The notes under the pieces: generated by a model
The model's database searches: none
What the model was told of the DNA's origin: nothing
What the model saw: only the letters and a program-made list of their open reading frames with translations
Assembly (NCBI RefSeq): GCF_007570825.1
Contig: NZ_SUNB01000001.1
Coordinates: 1,054,001 to 1,118,000 of the forward strand
Length of the DNA stretch: 64,000 nucleotides
Direction of reading: 5' to 3'
DNA from: Pleionea sediminis
GTDB lineage: Bacteria > Pseudomonadota > Gammaproteobacteria > Enterobacterales > Kangiellaceae
Part shown: one piece after another, positions 43,525 to 51,468 of the stretch
Numbering within the stretch: the first letter of the stretch is position 1
How the letters are laid out: each line of letters starts with the position of its first letter
Translations under genes and position numbers: made by a program

Positions 43525-44619
43525 GTGAGTTCAAAGCACAATCATTGTCATTCAGCGAGCTCTGAAAATGAGTCCCACAGTGAGCATGAAAGCTCTTGCC
43601 ATGGTTCGTCTAGCAAATTCGATTTCTTATTGTGGGGTTCACTTTCTGGTGTTGTTATACTTTATACAACTCAGTTATCGTTTGGAAATATCTCAAGTTT
43701 ACCTGACTGGCTCAATCAACTCTCCTCATCATCATTTGAATTAGTAAATACCATGTGGTGGGGATTACTTATCGGAATAGGAGTCTTATCGGTTCTTACA
43801 AAAGTTCCTCGCGAGTTCGTTATGTCTGCTCTAGGCAGCAATAAAGAAAAGTCAGGAATTTTTCGTGCAACACTTGCAGGAGTGCTGTTAGATCTTTGTA
43901 GTCACGGCATTCTAATGGTAGGAGCCAAGCTTTATCAACGTGGAGCATCTTTAGGCCAGGTCATTGCTTTTCTCGTTGCAAGTCCTTGGAACTCATTTTC
44001 TTTAACTCTAGTTCTAATTGCATTAGTGGGATTAAAATGGACTTTTCTGTTTATATTATTGTCACTTCTCATCGCAATTGTCAGTGGATTTATTTTTGAC
44101 AGTTTGGTGAGTAAAAATATATTACCTGATAATCCCAATAAGTTTGATCTACCCAAAGACTTTCAATTTTGGACAGAAGCTAAAGAACAGTTTAATGATG
44201 CCAGCTTCAATCGCAGCTTTTTCAAGTCAATGATCATCGATGGCATTAAAGAATCGAGAATGGTCATGCGTTGGGTTCTTTTTGGAATTTTATTAGCCAG
44301 TATTATTCGAGTTCTTTTCTCTCCCGAATCCTTCTCTTCATACTTTGGTCCCGACCTTATTGGCCTCGTTCTAACCGTCATCGCAGCAACAATTATTGAA
44401 GTCTGCTCAGAAGGTTCGACTCCCATTGCTGCAGATTTACTCAATAGAGCTCACGCACCTGGCAATAGCTTTGCTTTTTTAATGACAGGAGTATCTACAG
44501 ACTATACCGAAATGATGATAATACGAGATACAACTCGCTCCTGGAAAATTGCACTCTTTATACCGTTGGTTACAGTACCTCAGGTTTTATGCCTTGCCTG
44601 GATATTAAATACGGTTTGA
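43525..44619 (+). CDS. SO_0444-type Cu/Zn efflux permease (ArsP_1/DUF318 family)
   Basis: A 364-residue inner-membrane permease. The N-terminal 30 residues are rich in His, Ser and Cys (HNHCHSASSENESHSEHESSCHG), a probable cytosolic metal-binding tail. Eight or so helices follow, with family motifs LLDLCSHGILMVGAKLYQRGAS, SPWNSFSLTL and EVCSEGSTPIAADLLNRAHAPGNSFAFLMTGVSTDYTEM. These match the SO_0444 group of Cu/Zn efflux transporters within the ArsP-like permeases. The start codon is GTG with poor Shine-Dalgarno support. It follows the quinone reductase gene by 64 bases. The metal is not proven by sequence. Confidence 0.82.
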   Translation: MSSKHNHCHSASSENESHSEHESSCHGSSSKFDFLLWGSLSGVVILYTTQLSFGNISSLPDWLNQLSSSSFELVNTMWWGLLIGIGVLSVLTKVPREFVMSALGSNKEKSGIFRATLAGVLLDLCSHGILMVGAKLYQRGASLGQVIAFLVASPWNSFSLTLVLIALVGLKWTFLFILLSLLIAIVSGFIFDSLVSKNILPDNPNKFDLPKDFQFWTEAKEQFNDASFNRSFFKSMIIDGIKESRMVMRWVLFGILLASIIRVLFSPESFSSYFGPDLIGLVLTVIAATIIEVCSEGSTPIAADLLNRAHAPGNSFAFLMTGVSTDYTEMMIIRDTTRSWKIALFIPLVTVPQVLCLAWILNTV

Positions 44620-44700
44620 ACCACAAACTCGTAGACTATTTAATTTATTGCTAAACTTAGAGACTCCTTACCAAAAGCTAAACAGAGTACTGAGGAATTT

Positions 44701-45456
44701 TTGAAGGCACTTTTTATTTTAGTGATAATGACCTTGGCTTGTATCGGTTCAACAGTTAGTCAAAATGTCCCCCTTCCATACCACGAAGTTCTAAATACAA
44801 CCGTTCTTCAAGCTACGTATGTTGATGATCGCTTATTATCGATCGAACTTACCGTGTTACCAATAGATAGTGGCCAATCATCTATCGTCATAGATAAAAG
44901 TGCTCATGAAAAATTTAATAGGTTTGATCCTTTAAATACAGGTGATCAATCTAAAATTCGCCGCTCTATTATTATCCCCCAAAATCAAGAAGCTTTTAGC
45001 AGTTACGATGTTTTAGAGAAAATAGACAATAAACTAACACACACTGGCTATGGCATTTTTAAATTAAAGAAAAATATTGAACAATACAAAAAATTCACTC
45101 AGAAAGTCGGAGGGAGCTCTGAGGACTGCTATTTTTTAAGCTTAAAAGATAGCTCTGATCCATCTTTAATGATTGATAAAAATATCTTAGTTCGCATTGA
45201 TTTTTCTAATGTTCAGGATGTTATTGAAGGGACCATCTTTGAACCTCTGAACAAGAACTCGACTAACTATAAAAAATGGAAAGAGGAACACCCTACGGTT
45301 GAAATTTGGCCGCATGAATATCAAACTGGAGACTATCTTATTTGGTACAGCAAAGACAAAAAAAGCGCTATTGTTGCAGATTATATCGAAGGAAAAATAA
45401 AACTTATAAAAGTAGGATTGGTTTCACATGCCACTTTGGTCGAAGGATGCTCCTAA
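44701..45456 (+). CDS. exported hypothetical protein
   Basis: A 251-residue protein with a signal peptide (MKALFILVIMTLACIGSTVS). The TTG start codon is supported by GAGGAA at the right distance. The mature part is polar with little aromatic signature; a single region SSEDCYFLSLKDSSDPSLMIDKN and a C-terminal DKKSAIVADYIEGKIKLIKVG are the clearest segments. No family recognised. The lipoprotein gene starts five bases after its stop, so the two are co-expressed in the envelope. Confidence 0.65.
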   Translation: MKALFILVIMTLACIGSTVSQNVPLPYHEVLNTTVLQATYVDDRLLSIELTVLPIDSGQSSIVIDKSAHEKFNRFDPLNTGDQSKIRRSIIIPQNQEAFSSYDVLEKIDNKLTHTGYGIFKLKKNIEQYKKFTQKVGGSSEDCYFLSLKDSSDPSLMIDKNILVRIDFSNVQDVIEGTIFEPLNKNSTNYKKWKEEHPTVEIWPHEYQTGDYLIWYSKDKKSAIVADYIEGKIKLIKVGLVSHATLVEGCS

Positions 45457-45460
45457 ATCG

Positions 45461-46174
45461 ATGGTTGCCAATTACCGCAGAAAATTAGCTCGAGTATTTT
45501 TTTTATTCTTCATAGTGGCACTTGCCGGTTGCATTCCTATGATACGAACAGAGTACATAGCACCCAAATGGACAGGTCAGATAATTAATATTCAATCTTT
45601 AAAAGCAATGAAGCAATTAACCCTTGTTGACTCAACCTCAAACAACAAAGGTACCGTCGATAAAAGTGGCAAATTTGTTGTCCTAGGAGAATCACAATCT
45701 TTTGACTTTAAGTTACCCGCAGCTTCTGCAATGAAATACTTTACACTGGAGCTCGATTTATCCGGAGAAAAATTACTATTCGCCAGAAAAGCGCCTATCA
45801 CAAGCGTTGAACCTTTAGAGTTTGATCTCAAGACAGTATTTATTATATGGCCAAATTCATCTCCGTTCTTAGTTAAAACGATAGCCAATGAGCAACATCA
45901 AAAAATGAGCAAAAAATTTATCGAAGAGTGTAAATATCTAAAAAGCGCCGTGACTTTAACCGAAAGTTTACGCTTAATGAACCAGCCTCTGTTTGAAAAT
46001 AAAGTTCGCGCGACCTTTACATTTTCTCTAGATGACATGGTTAAGAACCAGAAAAAATGGGCCATTGAATTATGGGAAGCTGCATTTGAAATGTGTTTTA
46101 AAAATAAGTATGAAAACAGAAGAAAGCTTCGAGGCTTTTACAATCCCATATTCGATGAGCTTCGCTCCTTTTGA
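45461..46174 (+). CDS. hypothetical lipoprotein
   Basis: A 237-residue predicted lipoprotein: positive N-terminus MVANYRRKLARVF, hydrophobic core and lipobox LAGC. The mature N-terminus CIPMIRTEYIAPKWTGQIIN is followed by beta-rich sequence and a helical C-terminus (MVKNQKKWAIELWEAAFEMCFKNKYENRRKL). The frame is open 33 bases further upstream, but the lipobox and spacing favour the ATG at 45461. No family recognised. It forms a pair with the exported protein just upstream. Confidence 0.65.
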   Translation: MVANYRRKLARVFFLFFIVALAGCIPMIRTEYIAPKWTGQIINIQSLKAMKQLTLVDSTSNNKGTVDKSGKFVVLGESQSFDFKLPAASAMKYFTLELDLSGEKLLFARKAPITSVEPLEFDLKTVFIIWPNSSPFLVKTIANEQHQKMSKKFIEECKYLKSAVTLTESLRLMNQPLFENKVRATFTFSLDDMVKNQKKWAIELWEAAFEMCFKNKYENRRKLRGFYNPIFDELRSF

Positions 46175-46179
46175 CAGGC

Positions 46180-46205
46180 AAAAAAAAGACCGGCGAGATG
46201 CCGGC
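46180..46205 (-). terminator. rho-independent terminator of the DUF4382 gene
   Basis: Reverse-strand stem CCGGC/GCCGG (46200-46204 with 46190-46194), loop of five, followed by a run of T. It lies 22 bases after the stop of the DUF4382 gene and ends six bases from the convergent lipoprotein gene. Confidence 0.8.
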
Positions 46206-46226
46206 CAAATGACGAGGTCTTAAATT

Positions 46227-47123
46227 CTAGTTAAAACTGACTTCTGCTATTGTGTCTGCTTCTACACTTGCATTTATTGACTCTAAGAAAGTAATTTCAT
46301 CATCAACTTCAGGGTCATCTAAAGCCGCTTCACAAGTTAATGAAAGTGTGTAGTCAGTTGGTGATAAGTACGCAACGAAGAATTCATATGTATTATCATC
46401 TTCATTGTAGGAAACATTCGCACTGGTTAGAGGCTCTGTTGCACTTCCTAAGTCGTCGGCGACAACATCGAGACCTTCGTAAACATATACGACGCCACCA
46501 TTTGCACAAGCTTCTTGTTCCATCGTGGCATTAGCAACTGTACCAGTAATATCGCCAATTTCAGTATTATCAAGAATTCTTAAGGAGGGTTTTAAAATAT
46601 AATCCACTTGCGCTGAAGATGGATTAGTAATTGATTTTCTTAGATCAAAATCAATTGTAAAATTTGAAGATTGCCCGACAGCAATATTAAAGCCATTTGA
46701 TAACTGTAATCCAGATTGACTTCCGCTTGGCACATATAAGGAGTGTGAACTCCCATCTTCAAAGCTAATGTACGAATCCATCACACCATTGAGCGCATTT
46801 ACGTGAAGGCGAACCCAATTATATTCGCCAGCCTCAACGGTTTCCGAATCTAGCAATGGCTCACTTGTACCATTTTGAAGTTGAAGTAAGTCAATGGAAC
46901 GAGGCTCATCAAATTCAAACTCTACTGCAGGTCCACCAGCTGGTTTAATTGAAACGCCTGTAAACTCAACAACAACTTCAGTTGCATTATCAACAGGAGC
47001 ATCTGTGATATTTAAAGATAATTTTCCAGTTGTTCCGTTGTTAGAGTCAGATCCACAACCAGCAAGAGTGAAGAAACTAACCACGCCGGTTAAGACAACT
47101 AGATGCTTCGAAAATAATCCCAT
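46227..47123 (-). CDS. DUF4382 lipoprotein
   Basis: A 298-residue lipoprotein with lipobox LAGC (FFTLAGCGSDSNN). The mature N-terminus has the DUF4382 core GKLSLNITDAPVDNATEVVVEFTGVSIKP and EAGEYNWVRLHVNALNG, then a beta-sandwich segment with ITGTVANATM and a second carbohydrate-binding/transthyretin-like part (YEFFVAYLSPTDYTLSLTCEA). Only Cys22 would be lipid-modified. Strongly acidic, like many surface proteins of marine bacteria. The family has no known function. Its own terminator follows; it is separated by about 210 bases from the sigma-factor operon. Confidence 0.85.
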   Translation of the reverse strand: MGLFSKHLVVLTGVVSFFTLAGCGSDSNNGTTGKLSLNITDAPVDNATEVVVEFTGVSIKPAGGPAVEFEFDEPRSIDLLQLQNGTSEPLLDSETVEAGEYNWVRLHVNALNGVMDSYISFEDGSSHSLYVPSGSQSGLQLSNGFNIAVGQSSNFTIDFDLRKSITNPSSAQVDYILKPSLRILDNTEIGDITGTVANATMEQEACANGGVVYVYEGLDVVADDLGSATEPLTSANVSYNEDDNTYEFFVAYLSPTDYTLSLTCEAALDDPEVDDEITFLESINASVEADTIAEVSFN

Positions 47124-47336
47124 AAAAAATTACCCTTTGTTCTAAGTGAATTTAAATTTCTATACGTTTATTCCTTTACACGAACAGAGTTAGAGAAAGG
47201 TTCCCTATTTTTCAAAATAATTGGTAATTTTTTACAAAAGATGGAATGTTCAAGCAAAAAAGAGAAGAAGTTCACAAAACAATACTGTTGGCAAACACTT
47301 TAATTCTGATAACTATTATTTTAATAATCGATTTAA

Positions 47337-48638
47337 CTAAAAAGTGTAGCGAATACCTAAGCTGAAAGCGTCATTTGTGTATTCATATAACTCAATATTT
47401 TCCTTGTTATCTATTTTTATCACCTTCATGTATGCCTCTAGGTCTTTAAGCACTTCATATTCTATATCAAATCCAAGAGTTAACTTTTTTGACTGGCGCC
47501 TCTTTGTAATCCATTCGCCATCTGTATTGATGACGGTATCGTCCGTAGAGTAATTTGACCATTGAGTTTTAAGAAAGGGGCTAAACGTCCATTGCTCATA
47601 CTGATATTTTGCTTTGGCCGATAATTGGTGTCTCACAGGAGAGTAGTCTCGTCGAGTATCTTCATTAATTAGGCCTTGTCTATCGTTCCATTCGAAACTG
47701 TAGCCGAACAACCAGTTTAATCCACTATCAGATTTAGGTTGAGTCTCGATTCCAATTATGGCTCGCTCTCCACCGAGAAACTTAAAGTCAGTTGAAGCAC
47801 TAATTGATGTGTAATTAAAGCTTCCCTTGAGTAATGTTTTGTCATACAAGATTTGATAACTTGCTCGAACAGTCGAATTTAGATACACCTTTCGACTGGC
47901 AATACTGGCTGAGTCTATTGCAAAATCGATACGCCATCGATTGTCTTTTCTTCCTTTTAAATAATTCCCAGCAACTCCCATACTACTCGAGCTTAAACTT
48001 TCAAAAGTATCGTAGTCGACATCAATATAGTATCCTGAAAAATAAGTGCTTTGCTCATTTGACCGAGTCAGATAGTAAGCCCCTTGAACTGTCAGCTCTC
48101 GATAATTATCTTCCAAGCTAGAAGAGCTGATTTGAAAGTCATCGGAAAGTGCGACTGGATTTGATTCATAGCCGAACGTCACATTCGCCCAGGCATAAAA
48201 TTGACGAGAAGATACATCAGTCGACAATAATTGCAGTTGCTTAATCGCAGCATCCTTAAATTGAGAGTCATTCTTGGCCAGCTGTCGAAATACCCTTATG
48301 GCCTTTTTGGTGTCTTTCTTTGCTCGATAAACAAGTCCAAGATAATAAGATGCAACATTGTGCCAAGCCGAATGAACTTTTAACTGCTTAAAGGCCTGTT
48401 CAGCAATATTTAAGCGAGCCATCTTTAACGCCACAGCTCCGAGATTATAAAATAGCTGAGGGCTATTATCGCCTCGATCACGAGCTTGAATGAATGCGTC
48501 TAATGATTCTTGATATTTCCCTTGACCAAAAAGCTTCTGACCCAATTCAAAGGTTTTTGCATTTGAATTAGGGGAATTGAAAAGTGTTAAGACTACCCCT
48601 AGGAGAATAGCCTTTTGCCTCGTCTTTATTAAATTCAC
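47337..48638 (-). CDS. TPR protein with C-terminal outer-membrane beta-barrel
   Basis: A 433-residue exported protein with signal peptide (KAILLGVVLTLFNSPNSNA). TPR repeats fill residues 30-155 (ELGQKLFGQGKYQESLDAFIQARDRGDNSPQLFYNLGAVALKMARLNIAEQAFKQL...). A roughly 270-residue C-terminal region of alternating amphipathic strands ends in aromatic IRYTF, the classic outer-membrane sorting signature. The architecture resembles surface-lipoprotein assembly or export barrels with periplasmic TPR domains. It is last in an operon with an ECF sigma factor, anti-sigma factor and a proline-rich secreted protein, six bases after the latter. Confidence 0.82.
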   Translation of the reverse strand: MNLIKTRQKAILLGVVLTLFNSPNSNAKTFELGQKLFGQGKYQESLDAFIQARDRGDNSPQLFYNLGAVALKMARLNIAEQAFKQLKVHSAWHNVASYYLGLVYRAKKDTKKAIRVFRQLAKNDSQFKDAAIKQLQLLSTDVSSRQFYAWANVTFGYESNPVALSDDFQISSSSLEDNYRELTVQGAYYLTRSNEQSTYFSGYYIDVDYDTFESLSSSSMGVAGNYLKGRKDNRWRIDFAIDSASIASRKVYLNSTVRASYQILYDKTLLKGSFNYTSISASTDFKFLGGERAIIGIETQPKSDSGLNWLFGYSFEWNDRQGLINEDTRRDYSPVRHQLSAKAKYQYEQWTFSPFLKTQWSNYSTDDTVINTDGEWITKRRQSKKLTLGFDIEYEVLKDLEAYMKVIKIDNKENIELYEYTNDAFSLGIRYTF

Positions 48639-48644
48639 ATTGTT

Positions 48645-49136
48645 CTATAAATTATCGTCTTTTATATCTTTATCGTCATTATCTGGCGGTCCCGGAGGAT
48701 TAGGAGGATTGGGCGTATCGGGAATAATGTCGTCCAGGTCCACGGGTAGATCTGGTTTATTTTCATTATTTCTTCGCGACCCAATAATATTATTTATTCG
48801 GTCTTGAGCAGCCTGTAAAGCTTCTTCTCTAGCTTCTCTTCCTCGGCCTTGACCATTTCCATTATTATCGGGTCTATTAGACTTTTCTGGCTTTTTGCCT
48901 TTTAAGCTTTCTAAAGGCGGCAAACTAATGATACTCACGGCTTCACTTGGAGTGGCCGATTTATCCAATAACTTAATAGTAATGCCTAACTCTTTTTCAA
49001 TTTTAGTCGGCTTTTGCTCTACTTTATCCGATTTTTTTGTATCCAAATTATTAGCACTCGATTGCGCATCGGCAGCCTGAAGCACCGATGCACTTAATAT
49101 CGATATACTAAATATAAAAAATCGCATTATCTTCAC
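48645..49136 (-). CDS. exported low-complexity proline-rich protein
   Basis: A 163-residue protein with a signal peptide (MRFFIFSISILSASVLQAAD). The mature part is charged and disordered: KKSDKVEQKPTKIEKELG, GNGQGRGREAREEALQAAQDR, then a PNPPNPPGPPDNDD tail. No catalytic motif. The stop lies six bases before the TPR/barrel gene, so the two products are probably used together, perhaps as a secreted substrate or plug of the barrel. No family recognised. Confidence 0.68.
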   Translation of the reverse strand: MKIMRFFIFSISILSASVLQAADAQSSANNLDTKKSDKVEQKPTKIEKELGITIKLLDKSATPSEAVSIISLPPLESLKGKKPEKSNRPDNNGNGQGRGREAREEALQAAQDRINNIIGSRRNNENKPDLPVDLDDIIPDTPNPPNPPGPPDNDDKDIKDDNL

Positions 49137-49222
49137 TATAAATTACCTAACTAAAACCCATATCTTAAAAATTAATAAATCCAATACGTAACAGTGCTCA
49201 TACAACTTCCCCTCAATAACAT

Positions 49223-49903
49223 CTAAATCGTTGAATCATTTATAGAATTAACATTTTTTGAGCTGTTTTTTTGCCCTTCAACTAAAAACTCATAAGTTTT
49301 CATTTCATCTCCAGACTCAACCGTGACAATCACTTTATCACCTTTCTCCGAAGCAACCAAAACAGGTAAATTAATAATATTTGCGCCTTCGTTGAGAGCG
49401 GCTTGCCAGCTCAACTTACGCAAACCATTGTAGTGTTCAATGGAAAGAGAAGGCCCTAAATTAACCGAAATTGTCACTTGTGGTAGTGCACTAGGAGACT
49501 CAATCATCACTGGAAGTATGCTAACCTGATTGATCGGCAGACTAACTTTAACCTGAGCCATCTGCTCACTCGCAGGAGACTCTGGACGGAACAAATCGAT
49601 TAGCCAGACGCTTGAAAATAACACCAATGATGCTGCAACAGCTCCAGCCAACCAGCTCACTTTTCGAGACTGAGATGAGTTTTCTGAAACCTTTTGACTC
49701 GCTTTCGCCAGAATTCTTGCTTCCAGACCAGCCGGAGCGTCAACACTAGAAACTGCGTGCAAAAAGCCACAAACCACATGCTTTTGCCAGTAAGCCTCAC
49801 ATAGCTCACATTCTCGCATGTGCTCCGCTTGCGCTTTAGATAGTGAATTAACACTACCTTTCTCGCAAAACTCTAATTGTTGATGAAATTCAGTACAGTT
49901 CAT
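49223..49903 (-). CDS. anti-sigma factor with zinc-finger N-terminus
   Basis: A 226-residue single-pass membrane protein. The cytoplasmic N-terminus has a zf-HC2 type zinc-binding pattern (C3, C13, H28-x3-C32-x2-C35 in HMRECELC). One membrane helix (WLAGAVAASLVLFSSVWLI) and a periplasmic beta-rich domain follow. It should hold the ECF sigma factor 16 bases upstream inactive until an envelope signal releases it. GAGG precedes the ATG. The arrangement sigma then anti-sigma is the standard one. Confidence 0.85.
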   Translation of the reverse strand: MNCTEFHQQLEFCEKGSVNSLSKAQAEHMRECELCEAYWQKHVVCGFLHAVSSVDAPAGLEARILAKASQKVSENSSQSRKVSWLAGAVAASLVLFSSVWLIDLFRPESPASEQMAQVKVSLPINQVSILPVMIESPSALPQVTISVNLGPSLSIEHYNGLRKLSWQAALNEGANIINLPVLVASEKGDKVIVTVESGDEMKTYEFLVEGQKNSSKNVNSINDSTI

Positions 49904-49919
49904 TTTCAGCCTCTATTTA

Positions 49920-50459
49920 CTAACACGGATCAAGTGACAATAAAGTTCCCGTATCAAGCTGTTTTTTCATGATTTTTCGTCCTCGATGCAATCTGGACTT
50001 GACGGTTCCCTCAGAAACCGACTGAATATCAGCAATTTCTTTTAGAGAATATCCTTCGACTTCAAATAAAAAAAGCGTAACTGCTTGCTCATGCTCCAGT
50101 TGTTTGAGGTTTGCAATTAATTCCCGCCCAAGTTGGTCAATAGCGACGATAGCTTCAGGGTCACTGCCTGAGTCAACAAACAGATTTTTCATAACCTCTT
50201 CATCGACAAGGTGCTCATACGCCAGAGGGCGCGCGTTCTTTTTGCGAATTTCATCGACGAAAAGGCGATACATAATTTTTACCAACCAGGGCCGTAATTT
50301 CTCTATCGCGTTCATTTCATCCACTCGGTCAACAACGCGCAAAGCCAGCTCTTGCACCAAATCCTCGGCATCCTGAGAATTAAGAGTCCATTGGTAAGCC
50401 ACTTTGAATAGCGGTTTTATCTGCGGAGCGAATAGCTCTTCAAAAGTCTTTTTATGCAT
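49920..50459 (-). CDS. ECF-type RNA polymerase sigma factor
   Basis: A 179-residue sigma-70 family member with region 2 (FKVAYQWTLNSQDAEDLVQELALRVVDRV ... LRPWLVKIMYRLFVDEIRKK) and region 4 (LFEVEGYSLKEIADIQSVSEGTVKSRLHRGRKIMKKQL). The frame is open to 50543, but the ATG at 50459 gives the normal N-terminus. Its regulon probably starts with this operon: sigma, anti-sigma, proline-rich secreted protein and TPR/barrel protein. The promoter sequence it recognises was not identified. Confidence 0.92.
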   Translation of the reverse strand: MHKKTFEELFAPQIKPLFKVAYQWTLNSQDAEDLVQELALRVVDRVDEMNAIEKLRPWLVKIMYRLFVDEIRKKNARPLAYEHLVDEEVMKNLFVDSGSDPEAIVAIDQLGRELIANLKQLEHEQAVTLFLFEVEGYSLKEIADIQSVSEGTVKSRLHRGRKIMKKQLDTGTLLSLDPC

Positions 50460-50573
50460 AAAACTAATGATAGTCGAAACTGAAAGATAAAAGTGAGAGG
50501 TAATTGGACTTGGCGTAAGAGCAAAAGAGAAAGCCCGTTTCAAACTGGCTTTCTCTATTTAGTGTAATGAAAA

Positions 50574-51329
50574 TTAATTTGAATTAGTGGGTACTGTTAT
50601 TTCAGATGAAATGCGCCATTGCTCTAGTTTTGAAATTCGCAACATAAGCTCCCGCTGCGTCTCTTTTAACTTAACAAGCTCTTGTTGCAATTGACGAACT
50701 TTCTGATTTTCTGAGCTCGCCGATTTATTCGCTTGCTCGACTGAACTTTTCATCGAAGAAATGGAGTTTTTCTGTAAGTCGATTTGCTCTTTAAGAATAT
50801 CAATATTCGTACTAAACACGTCCAGGTTCGCACGTAGTGAAGCAACGTCTCGAGATACTGGGGTCACTTCTTTTTTAATGGTTGCTGGAACTCTTTGTAA
50901 GCTTTCTTCCAAAGACTTTATTTCTGACTGATTTCTCCGCCAGGCAGAAGCCCAAAGTTTATCCATTTGTGTCCAAAGCTCATCCGCCTTTTTCGCTAAT
51001 TCAGTTACTTTAACCTGTAAAGCAACAGCTGATTGATCCAACTCTTCACCTGTAGCGGACAAGCGCTGCTCTAGATCGGTAATACGTTGCTGAGAAGACT
51101 GCCATTCAACTTTCTGTGCTTCTAATTGAGTCCATAGCCACGCGCTAAAGCCAACAGCGCTAAGCGCAATAAATGTTGTTATAAATAAAAGTTTCGATGA
51201 TGCACCTTTCTCTGCATCTGGCTCATGATCATCAGAAGAGTTAGTAGTGTGCTTTTTTTTAGCCACACCAAAATCTTCTCGTTCAGCAACTATTTCAGGC
51301 AATGGCCCTTCTGGTTCATTTTCTTTCAT
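50574..51329 (-). CDS. single-pass membrane coiled-coil protein
   Basis: A 251-residue protein with an acidic, disordered cytoplasmic N-terminus and one membrane helix (LLFITTFIALSAVGFSAWLWT). A long periplasmic coiled coil follows (about 75-235) with heptads such as RITDLEQRLSATGEELDQSAVAL and VRQLQQELVKLKETQRELML. No enzymatic motif. Such proteins occur in gammaproteobacteria as uncharacterised envelope or cell-division-linked factors. It is upstream of the sigma factor on the same strand, but 114 bases away and probably separate. Confidence 0.7.
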   Translation of the reverse strand: MKENEPEGPLPEIVAEREDFGVAKKKHTTNSSDDHEPDAEKGASSKLLFITTFIALSAVGFSAWLWTQLEAQKVEWQSSQQRITDLEQRLSATGEELDQSAVALQVKVTELAKKADELWTQMDKLWASAWRRNQSEIKSLEESLQRVPATIKKEVTPVSRDVASLRANLDVFSTNIDILKEQIDLQKNSISSMKSSVEQANKSASSENQKVRQLQQELVKLKETQRELMLRISKLEQWRISSEITVPTNSN

Positions 51330-51468
51330 TGAATTATCACTTAACCTACTGCAAATTATTTTGTGATCGTACCTTGTTTCTCAACTTATGACTATGGTAT
51401 CGACGAAAAATTCAATGCAATAGTTTGCTTACGTTATGAACCATCTTACGTTTAATTAGCGTTTCTAC

